Source: Lolium rigidum
Taxonomy: Eukaryota; Streptophyta; Magnoliopsida; Poales; Poaceae
Direction of reading: 5' to 3'
Assembly: GCF_022539505.1 (NCBI RefSeq)
Contig: NC_061509.1
Location: 35,158,334-35,222,333, forward strand
Length of the DNA: 64,000 bases
The position numbers and the translations under genes are program-made. Every line of letters starts with the position of its first letter. Positions within the stretch are counted from its first letter, which is position 1. Under the pieces are notes generated by a model. That model was given only the letters and a program-made list of their open reading frames with translations, ran no database searches and had not been told where the DNA came from. Below are positions 41,508 through 53,054 of this stretch, piece by piece.

Positions 41508-41744
41508 ATGGAGGAAAGGGTTGGGAAATCTCCCGTGGCGGAACTTGTCGAAGATGCCCTTGGTGCACACGCCCTATGGCATCTTCGGAAGTTACGCACT
41601 CGGAAAAATTTCCCTGCAAGCCCGTGAAAGACTCCATCTCCTCTAACAATGTTAGGGAAAGGGTTGGAAAATTTCCCGTGGTGGAACTTCTCGAATATGC
41701 CCTTGGTGCACATGCCCTATATATGGCATATTCGGAAGTTCCGC
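41508..41744 (+). ncRNA. Candidate structured RNA: two tandem stem-loops (CACTA-E)
   Basis: Stem-loop 1 is 41538-41597, stem-loop 2 is 41681-41744, period 143 bp. Stem-loop 2 pairs perfectly over about 20 bp around one bulged T. Compared with CACTA-B, pair 4 of the stem is G-C instead of C-G. A pair in the upper stem is T-A (gaatatgcc with ggcatattc) where the other three copies have G-C (gaagatgcc with ggcatcttc). The loop ttggtgcaca(c/t)gcccta is conserved. A 39-codon frame starts at 41508 (MEERVGKSPVAELVEDALGA onward, stop at 41625). In unit 2 the paired change would alter Asp to Tyr, which fits RNA structure better than protein conservation. Confidence 0.55.
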
Positions 41745-41889
41745 CTCGGAAAAATTTCCACTGCAAGCCCGTGAAAGCTACTTAACTAGTAAAACAAGCC
41801 AACCATCTCCATTGTTAATATCTTACATACAGTAACATCATTACACAAAAGTGATTTCCATATTGAGATACACAAGTTATGATCCCTAT

Positions 41890-43504
41890 CTAGCTAGTCT
41901 TCTGAGTTTTCTTCGTCTGTTTCCCTTTCTTCTGACTGCGACGCAACCATGGACAATCTTCATTATTTAAGATGATGCTTGGGTCAGTTTTACCTTGAAG
42001 GGTGGAATATCATCAAACTTATTATAATCTTCTGACATGTCTGTCTTGTCCTCTACTTCCACGATGTTTCTTTTCCGAAAGAACTATGTGCCGCTTTGGC
42101 TCATCGTATGATGTGTCCTCTTGCCTTTCTTTTCTTTTTTTCGGTTTGCTAGACATGTCCTTCACATAAAAAACCTGAGCCACTTCACTGGCTAGGACGA
42201 ATGGTTCGGTGTCGTACCCTAGATTCTTGAGATCCACTGTAGTCATTCCGTCTTCGCGGGTCTACCTGTACCCCGTCTTTCAGGTTGAACCATTTGCACC
42301 GGAACAAAGGGATCTTGAAATTAGGTCCATAGTCAAGTTCCCATATCTCCTCTATGTACCCATAATATGTGACCTTGTTCCCATTGCCATCTTCTGCATC
42401 AAAGCGGACACCACTAATTTGGTTGGTGCTCTTTTTATCTTGGGCGAACGTGTAAAATGTGTTCCCATTAATCTCGTACCCTTGAAAAGTCGATATAGTC
42501 GAAGATGGTTGCTTGACCAACAAGTATAGCTGCTCATCATCAGTGACATTCATGAGACGTGTTTGCAACCAACCGCCGAAAGTCTTCATGTGTTCTCCAT
42601 CAATCCAATCTTCACGTTGCTCCGGGTATTTAGAGCGTAAGATATCCTTGTGTTCCTCTTTGTACGGAGCCACCAAGATGGAATTATGTAGAAGCTGTGT
42701 AGTGTGCTTGAGTGAAAGAATGTCCGTCCATACACGTTGTTGCTTTCTTTCCTAGCGTGCCTTTTCCACGTGAGTCTCCCCTCATAGCGCGATTCAGGAA
42801 CACCGATCGGCTTAAGGTCGGGAATAAAGTCAACACAAAACTCAATGACCTCCTCTGTTCCATAGCCCTTGGAGATGCTTCCTTACGGCCTAGCACGGTT
42901 ATGAACGTACTTCTTTAAGATTCCCATGAATCTCTCAAAGGGGAACATGTTGTGTAAAAATACGGGACCGAGAACGCCAATCTCTTCGACCGGGTGAACT
43001 AGGAGATGTGTCATAATATTGAAGAAGGATGGTGGGAACACCAACTCGAAGCTGACTAGACATTGCACCACATCCTTCCGTAAATTTTGTAGAGTAAGTG
43101 GATTGATCACCTTCGAGAAATTGCATTGAGGAACGCACATAGCTTCACGATGGGTACTCGAACATTTTTCGGCGAAGCCCCTCAATGCAACCGGAAGTAA
43201 TTGTGTCATAATCACGTGGCGGTCATGAGACTTTAGGTTTTGAAACTTTTCTCTCGACATGTTTATTATTCCCTTTATATTCGACGAGAAACCAGACGGG
43301 ACCTTGATGCTACTCAGGACTTCAAAAAAGATCTCCTTCTCCTCTTTGGTAAGAGCGTAGCTGGCAGGACCATGATACTTCTCTGGATTCAGGTTGTTTC
43401 CTTCGTGGATACTTTACTGGTCCTGACGTGCATCCGGTGTATCTTTTGTCTTCCCATACACGCCCAAGAAGTTTAGCAGGTTCATGCAAAGATTTTTTCG
43501 TCAC
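41890..43504 (-). pseudogene. TNP2-type CACTA transposase, copy E, N-terminal two thirds missing
   Basis: Begins abruptly at the VTKN-equivalent position (43504) inside the third catalytic block. It continues through DUF4218-like sequence (FPPSFFNIMTHLLVHPVEE, MFPFERFMGILKKYVHNRAR) and DUF4216-like sequence (GYEINGNTFYTFAQDKKSTN) to VFYVKDMSSKPKKRKERQED and a stop near 41890. The first two catalytic Asp blocks are absent and several frameshifts remain. Not functional. Confidence 0.85.
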
Positions 43505-44009
43505 GCAAAGTTTAGCCTAAGGGTTATTTTTGTCGAATTTGCCCTTCAGGGGGCGCCCTGGCCTCAGCCCTGATTGTCCGAGATGGGACATGTTGGGGTC
43601 ATTACTGACCTCAGCCGTCTTGTCAGGTATGGCCGTGAGCCGGCCGGCGCTGTCTTGTCTGCCAACTCTTGTCGCCATCGACATGTACGGAGCATGGACT
43701 TTATTTGGTTGGCTTGTTTTTCTCTTCCCTTCCCCCGCTTTCCAAAGTACTAATATGATAGCTGACCAAGATATGGAGATGACCACGTCGTGATTTGCCT
43801 AATTCGGTATCCAAAACAAATACTACTTACAGAAGGAATCATATCTGTGGATTGATGACCTCAGCTATGATGTCACCATATATATGCAATACGAACCCGA
43901 CTTTGCTCTGGCTGCATGCAATACAAAACCGGACTTTGCTGTCCGGCAGCACCAACTTTGTTTGAAGGCTGTACGAATCAAGATGGCTTTGGATCTGCAA
44001 ACGCGGTGG
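43505..44009. other. Sequence right of the CACTA-E breakpoint, unassigned
   Basis: Moderate GC, no recognisable domain. It is the host for the antisense retroelement that follows. Confidence 0.4.
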
Positions 44010-45532
44010 ATTGAATCTCTTTTTTTTTCGAGGTTGACGGGGGAAATCCCACCGCTTGTTGCATTAGCCTAGGAGGCTCAAGTTCTTACAAACAGATTGG
44101 AGAAATACGAGGGCTACAAGGGAGAGAAGACAGAAAAAATACAGAAAAAACCTACTAGAAACAGGTAACACGGGGGAGGTTAGCATACGAAGCCAACCGA
44201 CCCCCCCGGGAGGCAAGCATCTCAAAGGACGAGCACCACGACTTGGCACGACGAGCGACGGGCGACGGCGAAGGACCTGCAGAACCGAGACCAAACACAG
44301 TCGAAAGGCGTCGGATAGCCGAGACTGGGGCGGCGACACCGGTGTGCCGACACCGTGGTCGAATGGCGATGCAGAATCGAGTCACGCCACAAGGCGCGAA
44401 CCAGAGCAAAGTCACAACCAGACCGCTGCCTTGAGGGCCTCAAGCCGTCCGCCAGGGAGGCCTCCGGTGAGAACCTCGACACCGAAGGAGAGCAGCCCAG
44501 AGGAACGGGCAGCGGAATACATGGACACCAGACATGGGCACACGAAGAAGCATCACTGGCACGGTCGAAAGGCGTCGGATAGCTGAGACCGTGCGACGAC
44601 ACCGGTGTGCCGTCAGCGAAGCCGAAGAGCGTTGTGCCGCCGAGACCAAGCACAGTCGAAGGGCGTCGGATAGCCGAGACTGGGGCGACGACACCGGTGT
44701 GCCGCCCTCGTGGTCGAAGGGCAACGCAAGCCGAGGCCACCCCGGGACGTCTAGGCAGCCCCGCATGGGCCACCATGCACAATAGCCAGCCCCGGAAGGA
44801 TACTCCCCAAGGGCCGGCGGGAACACGAGAGGCACATCTGTCCGACGCGTGCGAAGCTCCAGAACGGTGCCTCCAAGGAGGAATAAGACGCGGAGAGCGC
44901 CGTCACCGCCAGTTCCAGACCATGCCCGGAGCAGAGATTTCTCTCGGAGAAGGCACGCACGTCGGGACAGGCCGACCTACCCCGCACAGCGGAAACCACG
45001 ACCAAGGTGGACACGGGCCACCGGTGCGGCGATGGCCGAACCACGAGATGGTCCAATCAAGACGGGAGCGCAGCCGGCAGGCCCTGGCCCAGACCCCTGG
45101 CCTCCATAGCCAGAACCATGGGGAAGGATGACCGGCGAGGCAGGCGCCCGCCGACAAGGGTGGCGAAGCACAGGACCACGCGACGAAGGCCTCCAGGGCG
45201 CGACGCGCAGGAACTCGCGCCGCCGGCGCAGGGGCCGAGCGCGCCAGTAGGCCCTCGAGAAGGAGCACATCCGCGGGTGGATGAGCATGGGGGCGACGAA
45301 GCCGAGCACGGCCGGGCCGGCGGCGCACCTGGGCACGGCCGGGCCGGCGGCACACCTGGGCACGTGAGGAAGGGGAGGAACATGGGGGGATTTGGATTTT
45401 TGGGGGGAATCGAGCCGGGGGTGCTCCCCATCGCCTCCGTCCGCCGTGGGACGGCCTCCTCCGGCAGCAGCGGGGGCAAAAGGCGAGGTTGGGGAGGGGG
45501 TTGTGGCGGCGGCGCCTCTCTATTGAATCTCT
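44010..45532 (-). mobile_element. Non-LTR retroelement (LINE/SINE-like), internally deleted, with target duplication
   Basis: The direct repeat attgaatctct flanks the element (44010-44020, 45522-45532). Next to the left copy a run of t's (44019-44028) is the poly(A) tail of a minus-strand element. The body is GC-rich at its 5' end (45521 side) and holds repeated blocks with gtcgaaaggcgtcggatagc and gacaccggtgtgccg at about 44300, 44565 and 44655. No reverse transcriptase is readable, so it is a short or deleted LINE or a SINE-like derivative. Long open frames on the minus strand are Arg/Pro/Ala-rich and probably compositional. Confidence 0.65.
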
Positions 45533-45889
45533 AGGTCCCACACTATAATTAACGTTGTAGATTATAGTATTTAGCCTATGTAGACCAACCCGGTTATTTG
45601 TTTACCTCTTGTTTTAATGATACTGTATAATAAAATAGATGCAGAATTCTATAGGGAGGCGCCGCACCGCGCTCTCTCATGTGGCGCGCCACGATTTGGG
45701 AAAAAACGCATTGCTCGTGTCCTCCAACAACCGCTCACACCTTATCCCCTCGATCGCGCTTGCACCTTATCTCCTCACGAGTTTCTCTGAACCACACAAT
45801 CTCTTTCTATCTCTCTCTCTCTCTAAGACCACCACGGGAAGTAGCGCCGCGCCGGAGAGTGATGAGAGGAGGAGGCTGACATGGGTATG
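45533..45889. other. Unassigned sequence with CT microsatellite
   Basis: It contains tctatctctctctctctcta near 45806 and no supported gene. It may be a host 5' UTR-like segment or part of the next LTR. Confidence 0.35.
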
Positions 45890-46318
45890 CCCTATCGGGT
45901 GTACACCGTTGATATCCTTGGTAAAGATTCAGGAAGAAGCTCATGAAACCCATCATGAAATAGAGAACCTGGAGGCGCCCGAAGCCCAGGAACCAAGCGT
46001 GGAGAATAAGGAAAGGCCCATCTAGGAGCCGACATACATATAGCCTTATCCAAATAATTGTAACCGACCCGGAATTGGACTGCGGGACCCGATCTCTCAT
46101 ATAAAGGATGGAAGGAGTCAACCGGGGGAGAGGAGATCAACTCATAGCACAATCGCTGTAACCCTAGATTTGTTCTTGCAATACGGCGACTTTGCCTTTT
46201 CATCAAATAATCATCGGACCACCTTGTTTGTCTGATAAGCCGATGAAATCACTAGCGCACCTCTTTTCCTGAAACCCAAGTCCATAAGCATGGGCATTGC
46301 CGAGGTTAACCCTCGTCA
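45890..46318 (+). mobile_element. LTR (3' part) of a Gypsy-type element
   Basis: It has a TATA box (catataaagg, about 46097), downstream leader sequence and a CA end at 46318, immediately before a primer-binding site. The left boundary is not clear, so the LTR may be 5'-truncated. Confidence 0.6.
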
Positions 46319-46320
46319 AT

Positions 46321-46336
46321 TGGCGCCATCTGTGGG
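46321..46336 (+). promoter_or_regulatory. tRNA primer-binding site
   Basis: tggcgccatctgtggg two bases after the LTR end. It starts with TGG, complementary to a tRNA CCA end, as in many plant Gypsy elements. Confidence 0.7.
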
Positions 46337-46768
46337 AAATCTGGGCATTGGAGTCATGAATTTGACGGCTCCTTCTTCACCAAGCAACGACTCGACGATT
46401 GCCGGCTGCCAGACCCGTTTCGGCTCCATCGATTTTCATCCACACCCGCCCGCCTTGCTCCCGGCCATCGACAACCTCGACCGGGGGACAGATCTGATGA
46501 TCAGAAGTTTCAACTTTTGTGTCGGGTCGCAAGGTACTTTTCGCCTTTCAGATCCGATCTATTCGGATCCTTCAGCGGTGAGCTCCATACCAAGCCGCAA
46601 CATCAATATCGTCCAGTCGGCTCCACAAGCGGGGCAAACTCGCCGTCAACCTTCGTGAATAACTGCGACTCCGTCACAAGTTGGGGATCTCGCCGATCTT
46701 TCCGACGGCGTCTCCTCGGACTATGAAGGCAAGCTGCCATCAGCTCTAGCACTTCAAGACGTGACTCG

Positions 46769-48182
46769 ATGGACATCATCAACTACCAACTCGGCGACAA
46801 CGTCGACTCTGGGATAAGGAAAGTTGACTTATACCCTCATATTTGCACTAATAACCTTTACCTAGCATGTCACCAGGTATGCGCGATCATCGCGGGTGCA
46901 TCTAGGACAACAGTGTCAGAAGAATTCGACTCCCTTGGCAATCCTGTGGTGGACCCTGACAATATCGCCATGACCAGAGGCAGGGAGCGGCGTGCTCCCC
47001 CCAAAGGAAACCGCAACGAGGATCGTGAAGTCGAAGGTAACCGCGGTGTAAACCGTGAGACCGATGACACACGCAGCGAAAATTGGATCCAAGTTCGGAT
47101 CCCGCAAGAAACCTGGGACAAGGCGAGGCAAGCCATGAGTGGCGCGGTTCCCATGGCAGCGGATGCAACCCGCGAAGATCTCATGACGTACCGAGTACCT
47201 ACTCCATCGTTAGAGGCAAGAATTGTAAAAGATGCAATGACAACTCGACGAGCGAAGGAGAGCAGCCGATGCGTCGAGTTTGCGGTGGGCAGAGTTATGT
47301 TCTATGGGAGCTACAAACGACGGGGCACTGGACACCCGAGGAGGGCTGGCTCTCGGTTGAGTAACATCCCCGCGAATGAAAGGGAATATCGGTGAGAGAT
47401 CTTGATCTATCCTTCATGTCGGTGGACTCGAGAGGGAATATCGTACCCAAAACACCTCAAGCAGCTCTCGTAGCAGCTCAAACCTACCTGATCGCCACTC
47501 AACCAGCTGCCAATGACCCGCGGGCGGCTATCCGCCATTCCACCCTCATCGGCCTCGGCATGGTAGGAGCTTCGCTTGCAGATAAGGAGGTCGTCCCACG
47601 ACCCGAAAGGTCACCACGCCGTCGCAAATAGCCCGCGGCGTGCACCCGAAGAACGAAGGTCCAACTCGCCGCGCCAAGTACAGTTTAGCGCATGCGATGA
47701 AGATGCAAGACATGGCATCACCCAACGAAGAGTCGATAGATCTCGAAATGAGCGCGACAGTCGAAGGAATTCAAGAGAGGACGACTGCGATGACAATGGC
47801 GATGATCTCGAAGCATGCGGCGCTAGTTACTTTACCCGACGGGTTCGCAAAACGCCCGTACCAAAAGATTTCAAACTCCTAAATGATCGCCTTAAGTATG
47901 ATGGTCTTCAGGAATCCGAGGCGTGGCTGAGTGACTACTTGGAAACCGTCAAAATACAGGGTGGCACGAAAGCCACCGCCATGCAAAGCCTGTAGCTGCA
48001 CCTGAGTGGAGCAGTAAGATCGTGGCTCAGGAAACTACCCGAAGAACCTATCAGCAGTTGGGATGACCTGGAGGATAAGTTCATCCGCAACTTTAGATCC
48101 ACCTACAAGCGACCCGCATCCATCGAGGAGTTGAGGGCGTGCGTGCAGAAATCCGGTGAGTCAACCTGAGGTTGGGTGGTTA
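46769..48182 (+). pseudogene. gag of a Gypsy-type element, broken and interrupted
   Basis: Three frames follow the leader: 46769-47395 (start MDIINYQLGDNVDSG), 47392-47631, and 47650-48182. The last contains the retrotransposon gag core: RLKYDGLQESEAWLSDYLET, then, after an in-frame TAG at about 47993, LHLSGAVRSWLRKLPEEPIS and DLEDKFIRNFRSTYKRP. Gag forms the virus-like particle that packages the element RNA. The earlier N-terminal frames are degenerate. The gag is cut at 48182 by CACTA-D, so protease and polymerase are not in the window. Confidence 0.75.
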
Positions 48183-48198
48183 GACTGGTAGAAAAAGG

Positions 48199-48392
48199 GC
48201 CTTTAGTCCCGGTTGGCAACGGGCTTTAGTCCCGGTTGCGCAACCGGGACTAAAGGGTCGAGACTAAAGGCCCCCCCTTTAGTCGCGGTTGCTTACGAAC
48301 CGCGACTAAAGGCCCGTCCACGTGGGCGCCAGGCGTCCGTCGGGCAGAGGACCTTTAGTCGCGGTCCGCCTGGCCAACCACGACTAAAGGCC
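48199..48392. repeat. Subterminal repeats of CACTA-D, mixed words
   Basis: Outer pairs read tttagtcccggttg with caaccgggactaaag. Inner pairs read tttagtcgcggttg with aaccgcgactaaagg. Two words are mixed in one terminus. Confidence 0.85.
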
Positions 48393-48668
48393 TCCGCGGG
48401 TTTAGGGTTTTAGCCCCCCCCCCCCCCTAAATCTGGTTTCTTTTTAATTTGTATTGTTTTATTTCTTTTATATTTTATTTTGTGTTTTATTTTAATTTTG
48501 AAGAAGTTTCAGTACACATATTCTATGCTACTATATACATGCATATGAATGTACAATTTCATACAAGTTTGAAATTGGAAACAAGAAGAATTCAAGAGGA
48601 ATATACAATATATATATATTCAATCTCGGATGACCATATACAACTTCGAACAAGTTTCCATACACAAT

Positions 48669-51469
48669 TTACGCCATCAGAAGTTCTTCGTCCTCGTAAT
48701 AGTGTTCTCCTTTAGGATGGAGGACTTCCCTCATCAAAAATCCTGCTAGTTCCTCTTGAATTGGTCGGAAGCGAGCTTCTGGACTAATCGTCTTCCGCAA
48801 GTTATTCCTCAACACGTTGCTATCCGACGGCTTCCGCTCAGAGGTGTGTCTCCGGATGAACTCACAAACATAGTATCCACATAGATTGGTCCCCGGTGGC
48901 TGAATATCCACATTAAGTAACCTTCTAAAATCTAGCTCTTTTTTGAATTCACCGACCGTTTCATCTGAGAACCGTCTCCAAACCCTACAGGGCAAAGAAA
49001 ATTAAATGAACAAGGGAGTTATTAGTTACTTGATATTACGAAATGAACGAAAGAGGCCAATCGATATAGAGCGCAAATGATTGAAAATAATTACCTTTGC
49101 AGCATATTTCTCATGTTGACCCAAAGCTTTGAATCCATATTCAGAGAGTCCATGATGAGAACTCTGGAGGTGTGAAATTCAATTACTAGCGTAATCCAGG
49201 TGAAACCTCGCGGACACGTTACATACACAGTCATGCATAACTCATCGATTAGACATACCATGCATGGAGTAAACAAAAGAGAATGTCCTCAAGACAGAAA
49301 CACTCACCCAAAATGGTAAGGAAATAGAATTTGACTTTTGAGTTGCTGCTTTGTAAGAAAATCCCACGAGTCTTTCTCCACGTCGTGGGGGAATCTTTCT
49401 AACACATATCCATTAACGATATGTGGGTCAATGAACCCAACATCATGGATGTTCCTTTTCTGCATTCCCCAATCTTCATTCTGCATAATAGCGTACACAA
49501 CAATATAGTTAGTACAATATATATAGTGCAGACAATGAACGAGATGAGGTAGAAATAAATCACTTATAGAATGTAGCAACTGATGATAGATTTGTCGAGC
49601 TCGCGCAGATTGAACAGCTGGAACAATTCACTCATATGAACTTGTTACATAGTAATGTTTGAAGTGATGCTCATGTCTAACTTCCGCATAAATATATTCT
49701 TTGCCGGCCTTATTTTTTATGAAACCCTTGTACAAACGTAGTAGATTTCTCATTTGTGCTCGGTAGACTCTCTTCCCGCGCGAGGCTCGACGAGAGGCCC
49801 ATTCGGCACATATGTAAATGCTACCTCACTCATTGGCGCATCCTCAAGGCCTAACACTGCACGAAGAGTCATACCGAACTCGGCCGCTTTTTCTTTGGCA
49901 CCCGCTACAGTCATTCCCTGTTCTTCCGCAGCTTCCTTGATAGCGGGGTCCATTAGTTCAAAGTCCTTATCCATATCGGCTCTGAAGGACAATGTCATAG
50001 CATCCGGACCGGCGGCTTTCACTATGAGCGGGGGGATCGATTGTTTATTTTGTTCCCCGAGCTGGGCAACTTATTTCCCGCTTTTTTACTTTCTTCTCCT
50101 CCAAGGCTTTCTTCTCCTTCTCCGCCAAGGCTTTCTTCTCCTTCAATATTTTTGCTTGACTACGAAGTTCACGTTCATAGTCGTCGAGCATATTCTTCTC
50201 GGCTTGGGACGGTGTCATCAAAAATGACTTAGCCCACTTCTTTTCCTTCTCGGAAATATCGGCTTGGGCTCAGTGCTCTCTTTTCGCCTTCATATCCGCC
50301 TTCCATTTCTCATGGTGAGCAGCCGCGGCCACGTTGGTTTCCTCGTCACTACGTTCCCAAGGCCTTGGGATGAGAGGCTTCGATGATGGCTCCGGTACCT
50401 TTGTGGTCTTAGGTACATAAGGGTCCGGGTTAATAGTCCGGGAGGAGGTTGCCTTGTTGTCCGCTTGCTTCGCTTCTTCGCCGGAGGTGGATTGGGGGCG
50501 GCGTACCCGCCGAGGAGGACCGGGGGCGGCGGCTGCTCACCCGCCGGAGGTTGTGGATTTGGGGCGGCGTCCGGCTGACGTGAAGGAGGTGTAGGTGAAC
50601 CACCACCACCACCACCACCGCCACCACCACCACCACCGGAGGGGGGTGGACTTGTTAGCCTTGGCGCCTCGCCTGGAAACACTATGTACTTCTTTTTCCA
50701 TAGAATGAACTGGCGCTTGACATCTCCAAGTCTTCTCTCCCTTCGGGTGTAGCATAGTCAATCTCCAGGTCCTCAAACCCTTGGACTATGTCTTCCACCG
50801 TGACACGAGCATAGCCATCTTCAATGGGGTTGTTGTGGTGGAGTGCTCCAGGTGTACAGGGTAAAGCACAGCCGGTAGCTACCTTCATGGAAATGTTCCC
50901 CACTGGATAATGCAGATCACATTCTTTCATCTCCTTTACATCATCCACGGGGTAGTGAGGCTCCGGTGCACGAATCTCGATCGTCGGTGCATTAGCACCA
51001 GCCGAGGTGAAGGGTGCATTAGCACCAGCCGGGGCCAGCAAGGGTGCATTAGCACCAGGCGGGGCTTCCGTGGAAGCCACGCTGCTTCTCCGCTGCTGGC
51101 TTCCGAGATCTTCATGCGGCCCTGCAAGCACGATCTTTCTTTTACTAGTTCATTCACCATCTGCTTCACCTCATGGAGTTCCGATGCCAACTTCCCCACA
51201 AGATCCGCATCCCGATCCGTCTTTCTCTTACGGCTTCGTAATCGGTACGGGTCATTGTCCCGGGAAAACCCTACTTTCCACGGAATGGCGCCTTTGCCTC
51301 GTACACGTCCCGGGTGTTCACGATTCCCGAGGGCAAGTGTCGGCGCTGTCGTTCTCTCTGTTGAACCTGATCTTCCCCTCTTGAGCTAGGGTCATTGCGT
51401 CAATAAGGGCTTGGGTGGGTTTAAACGCTTTCTTCCGATGAACACACACCCTCTGTCTCCGGGTCTAGC
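48669..51469 (-). pseudogene. Transposase_24/Ulp1 protease fusion gene, copy D, 5' end lost
   Basis: The reading enters from the Copia insertion with the tail of the Transposase_24-like region (KKAFKPTQALIDAMTLAQEG). It continues through a coiled-coil-like stretch (KLASELHEVKQMVNELVKER), a YPVDDVKEM/KVATGCALP domain and a Pro-rich linker with 13 consecutive Gly from a ccaccaccn microsatellite (50600-50640). An Ala/Glu-rich region follows (MKAAGPDAMTLSFRADMDKD), then the Ulp1 exons. At 49200 the catalytic His codon is in frame with the upstream exon, but an extra C follows it, shifting WITLVIEF out of frame. Asp (VLIMDSLN) and Cys (PPGTNLCGYYVCEFIR) are readable. The last exon ends YYEDEELLMA. 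Confidence 0.7.
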
Positions 51470-52576
51470 TGTTAGAGATATGCCCAAGAGGCAATAATAA
51501 AGTGGTTATTATATATCTTTATGTTTATGATAAATGTTTGCATACCATGCTATAATTGTATTAACCGAAACATTGATACATGTGTGTTATGAAAACAACA
51601 AGGAGTCCCTAGTAAGCCTCTTGTATAACTAGCTTGTTGATTAATAAATGATCATAGTTTCATGATCATGAACATTGGATGTTATTAATAACAAGGTTAT
51701 GTCATTAGATGAATAATATAATGGACACACCCAAATTAAGCGTAGCATAAGATCATGTCATTAAGTTCATTTGCTATAAGCTTTCGATACATAGTTACCT
51801 AGTCATTCGACCATGAGATCATATAAATCACTTATACCGGAAGGGTACTTTGATTACATCAAACGCCACCGACGTAAATGGGTGGTTATAAAGGTGAGAT
51901 TAGGTATTCGGAAAGTATGAGTTGAGGCATATGGATCAACGAGTGGGATTTGTCCATCCCGATGACTGGATAGATATTCTTCGGGCCCTCTCGGTGGAAT
52001 GTCGTCCGATTAGCTTGCAAGCATGTGACTTGGCCACAAGAGATGACATGCCACGGTACGAGTAAAGAGTACTTGTCGGAGACGAGGTTGAACAGAGGTA
52101 TGGAGATACCGATGATCAAACCTCTGGACAAGTAAAATATCGCGAGACAAAGGGAATCGGTATCGTATGTAAATGGTTCAATCGATCACTAAGTTATCGT
52201 TGAATATGTGGGAGCCATTATGGATCTCCAGATCCCACTATTGGTTATTGGTTGGAGAAGAGCATCGACTATGTCTGCATAGTTCGCGAACCGTAGGGTG
52301 ACACACTTAAGGTTTGATGTCGTTTAAGTAGATATGGAATATGGAATGGAGTTCGAAGTTTTGTTCGGAGTCTCGGATGGGATCCAGGACATCACGAGGA
52401 GTTCCGGAATGGTCCGGAGAATAAGATTCATATATAGGAAGTCACTTTCCAAGTTTGGAAATGATCCTGTGCATTTATGGAAGGTTCTAGAAGGTTCTAG
52501 TAAAGTCCGTAAGAAATCACCATGGAAAGTGGAGTCCCGGAGGGACTCCACCTTACATGGCCGGCCAAACCCTAGG
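51470..52576 (+). mobile_element. BARE/Angela/WIS-type Copia LTR, cut by the gap
   Basis: It starts tgttagagatatgcccaaga with ggcaataataaagtggttat, characteristic of the Triticeae BARE/Angela group. It runs 1.1 kb into gap 2. No internal domain is visible, so it may be a 5' LTR or a solo LTR. It lies in the Ulp1-type gene of CACTA-D. Confidence 0.8.
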
Positions 52577-52676
52577 NNNNNNNNNNNNNNNNNNNNNNNN
52601 NNNNNNNNNNNNNNNNNNNNNNNNNNNNNNNNNNNNNNNNNNNNNNNNNNNNNNNNNNNNNNNNNNNNNNNNNNNN
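52577..52676. other. Assembly gap (100 N)
   Basis: Exactly 100 N, an unknown-length placeholder. The sequences on the two sides belong to different elements. Confidence 0.99.
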
Positions 52677-53054
52677 ATAGAACTTTGACACCACGACACT
52701 CGAGGGCTTTCGACCCATTAATGAAAAAACAGAGATATCTTATTGTGACAGGAGGAAAAGTCTTCGAGATGGAAAAAATAGTACAACTTTAGCCAGAAGG
52801 CTTGGGGGCTCCAGCAATATAGAGCAGTTTACAATATACAACAAATTTCTTCGGAAATCAAAAAAGATACAGACATAATGTTGTTCAATATAGTACAAAT
52901 CAGTCAAAACTTAAAATACTATCTATGGACAAGCCTCTCGGTTGTCTTATGTTCAGCATAGGACCCCTTGACGAAGAATTCTGAATCCATCCGAAGAAGC
53001 TCATCTATCATCGACTCAGCCACGGGAGTTACCATCTCATTGATTGAGTCGATA

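Larger units (their letters stand above)
34457..43504 (-). mobile_element. CACTA-E, right end deleted
   Basis: Left TIR cactagtagaaaaacgcac at 34457. It has the same module order as CACTA-B: Ulp1-type gene, GC-rich island with a captured gene, palindromes, accessory gene, palindromes, stem-loop cassette, TNP2. Sequence homology stops inside TNP2 at about 43504, so the transposase N-terminus and the right TIR are gone. All palindromes use gtaccgg. Confidence 0.85.
48183..51469 (-). mobile_element. CACTA-D, inserted in gag and truncated by a Copia LTR
   Basis: A slightly mutated TIR (gactggtagaaaaagggc) is followed by palindromes and the 3' two thirds of a Transposase_24/Ulp1 gene. It is interrupted at 51469 by the Copia LTR. 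The rest is not seen after gap 2. Confidence 0.75.

Noticed and set aside
44222..45541. Long Arg/Pro/Ala-rich ORFs on both strands
   Set aside because: They lie in a GC-rich retroelement body, overlap each other in several frames, and show no reverse transcriptase, endonuclease or zinc-knuckle motif.
49754..50227. 157-codon plus-strand ORF
   Set aside because: Opposite strand of the CACTA-D Transposase_24/Ulp1 gene; a shadow frame.
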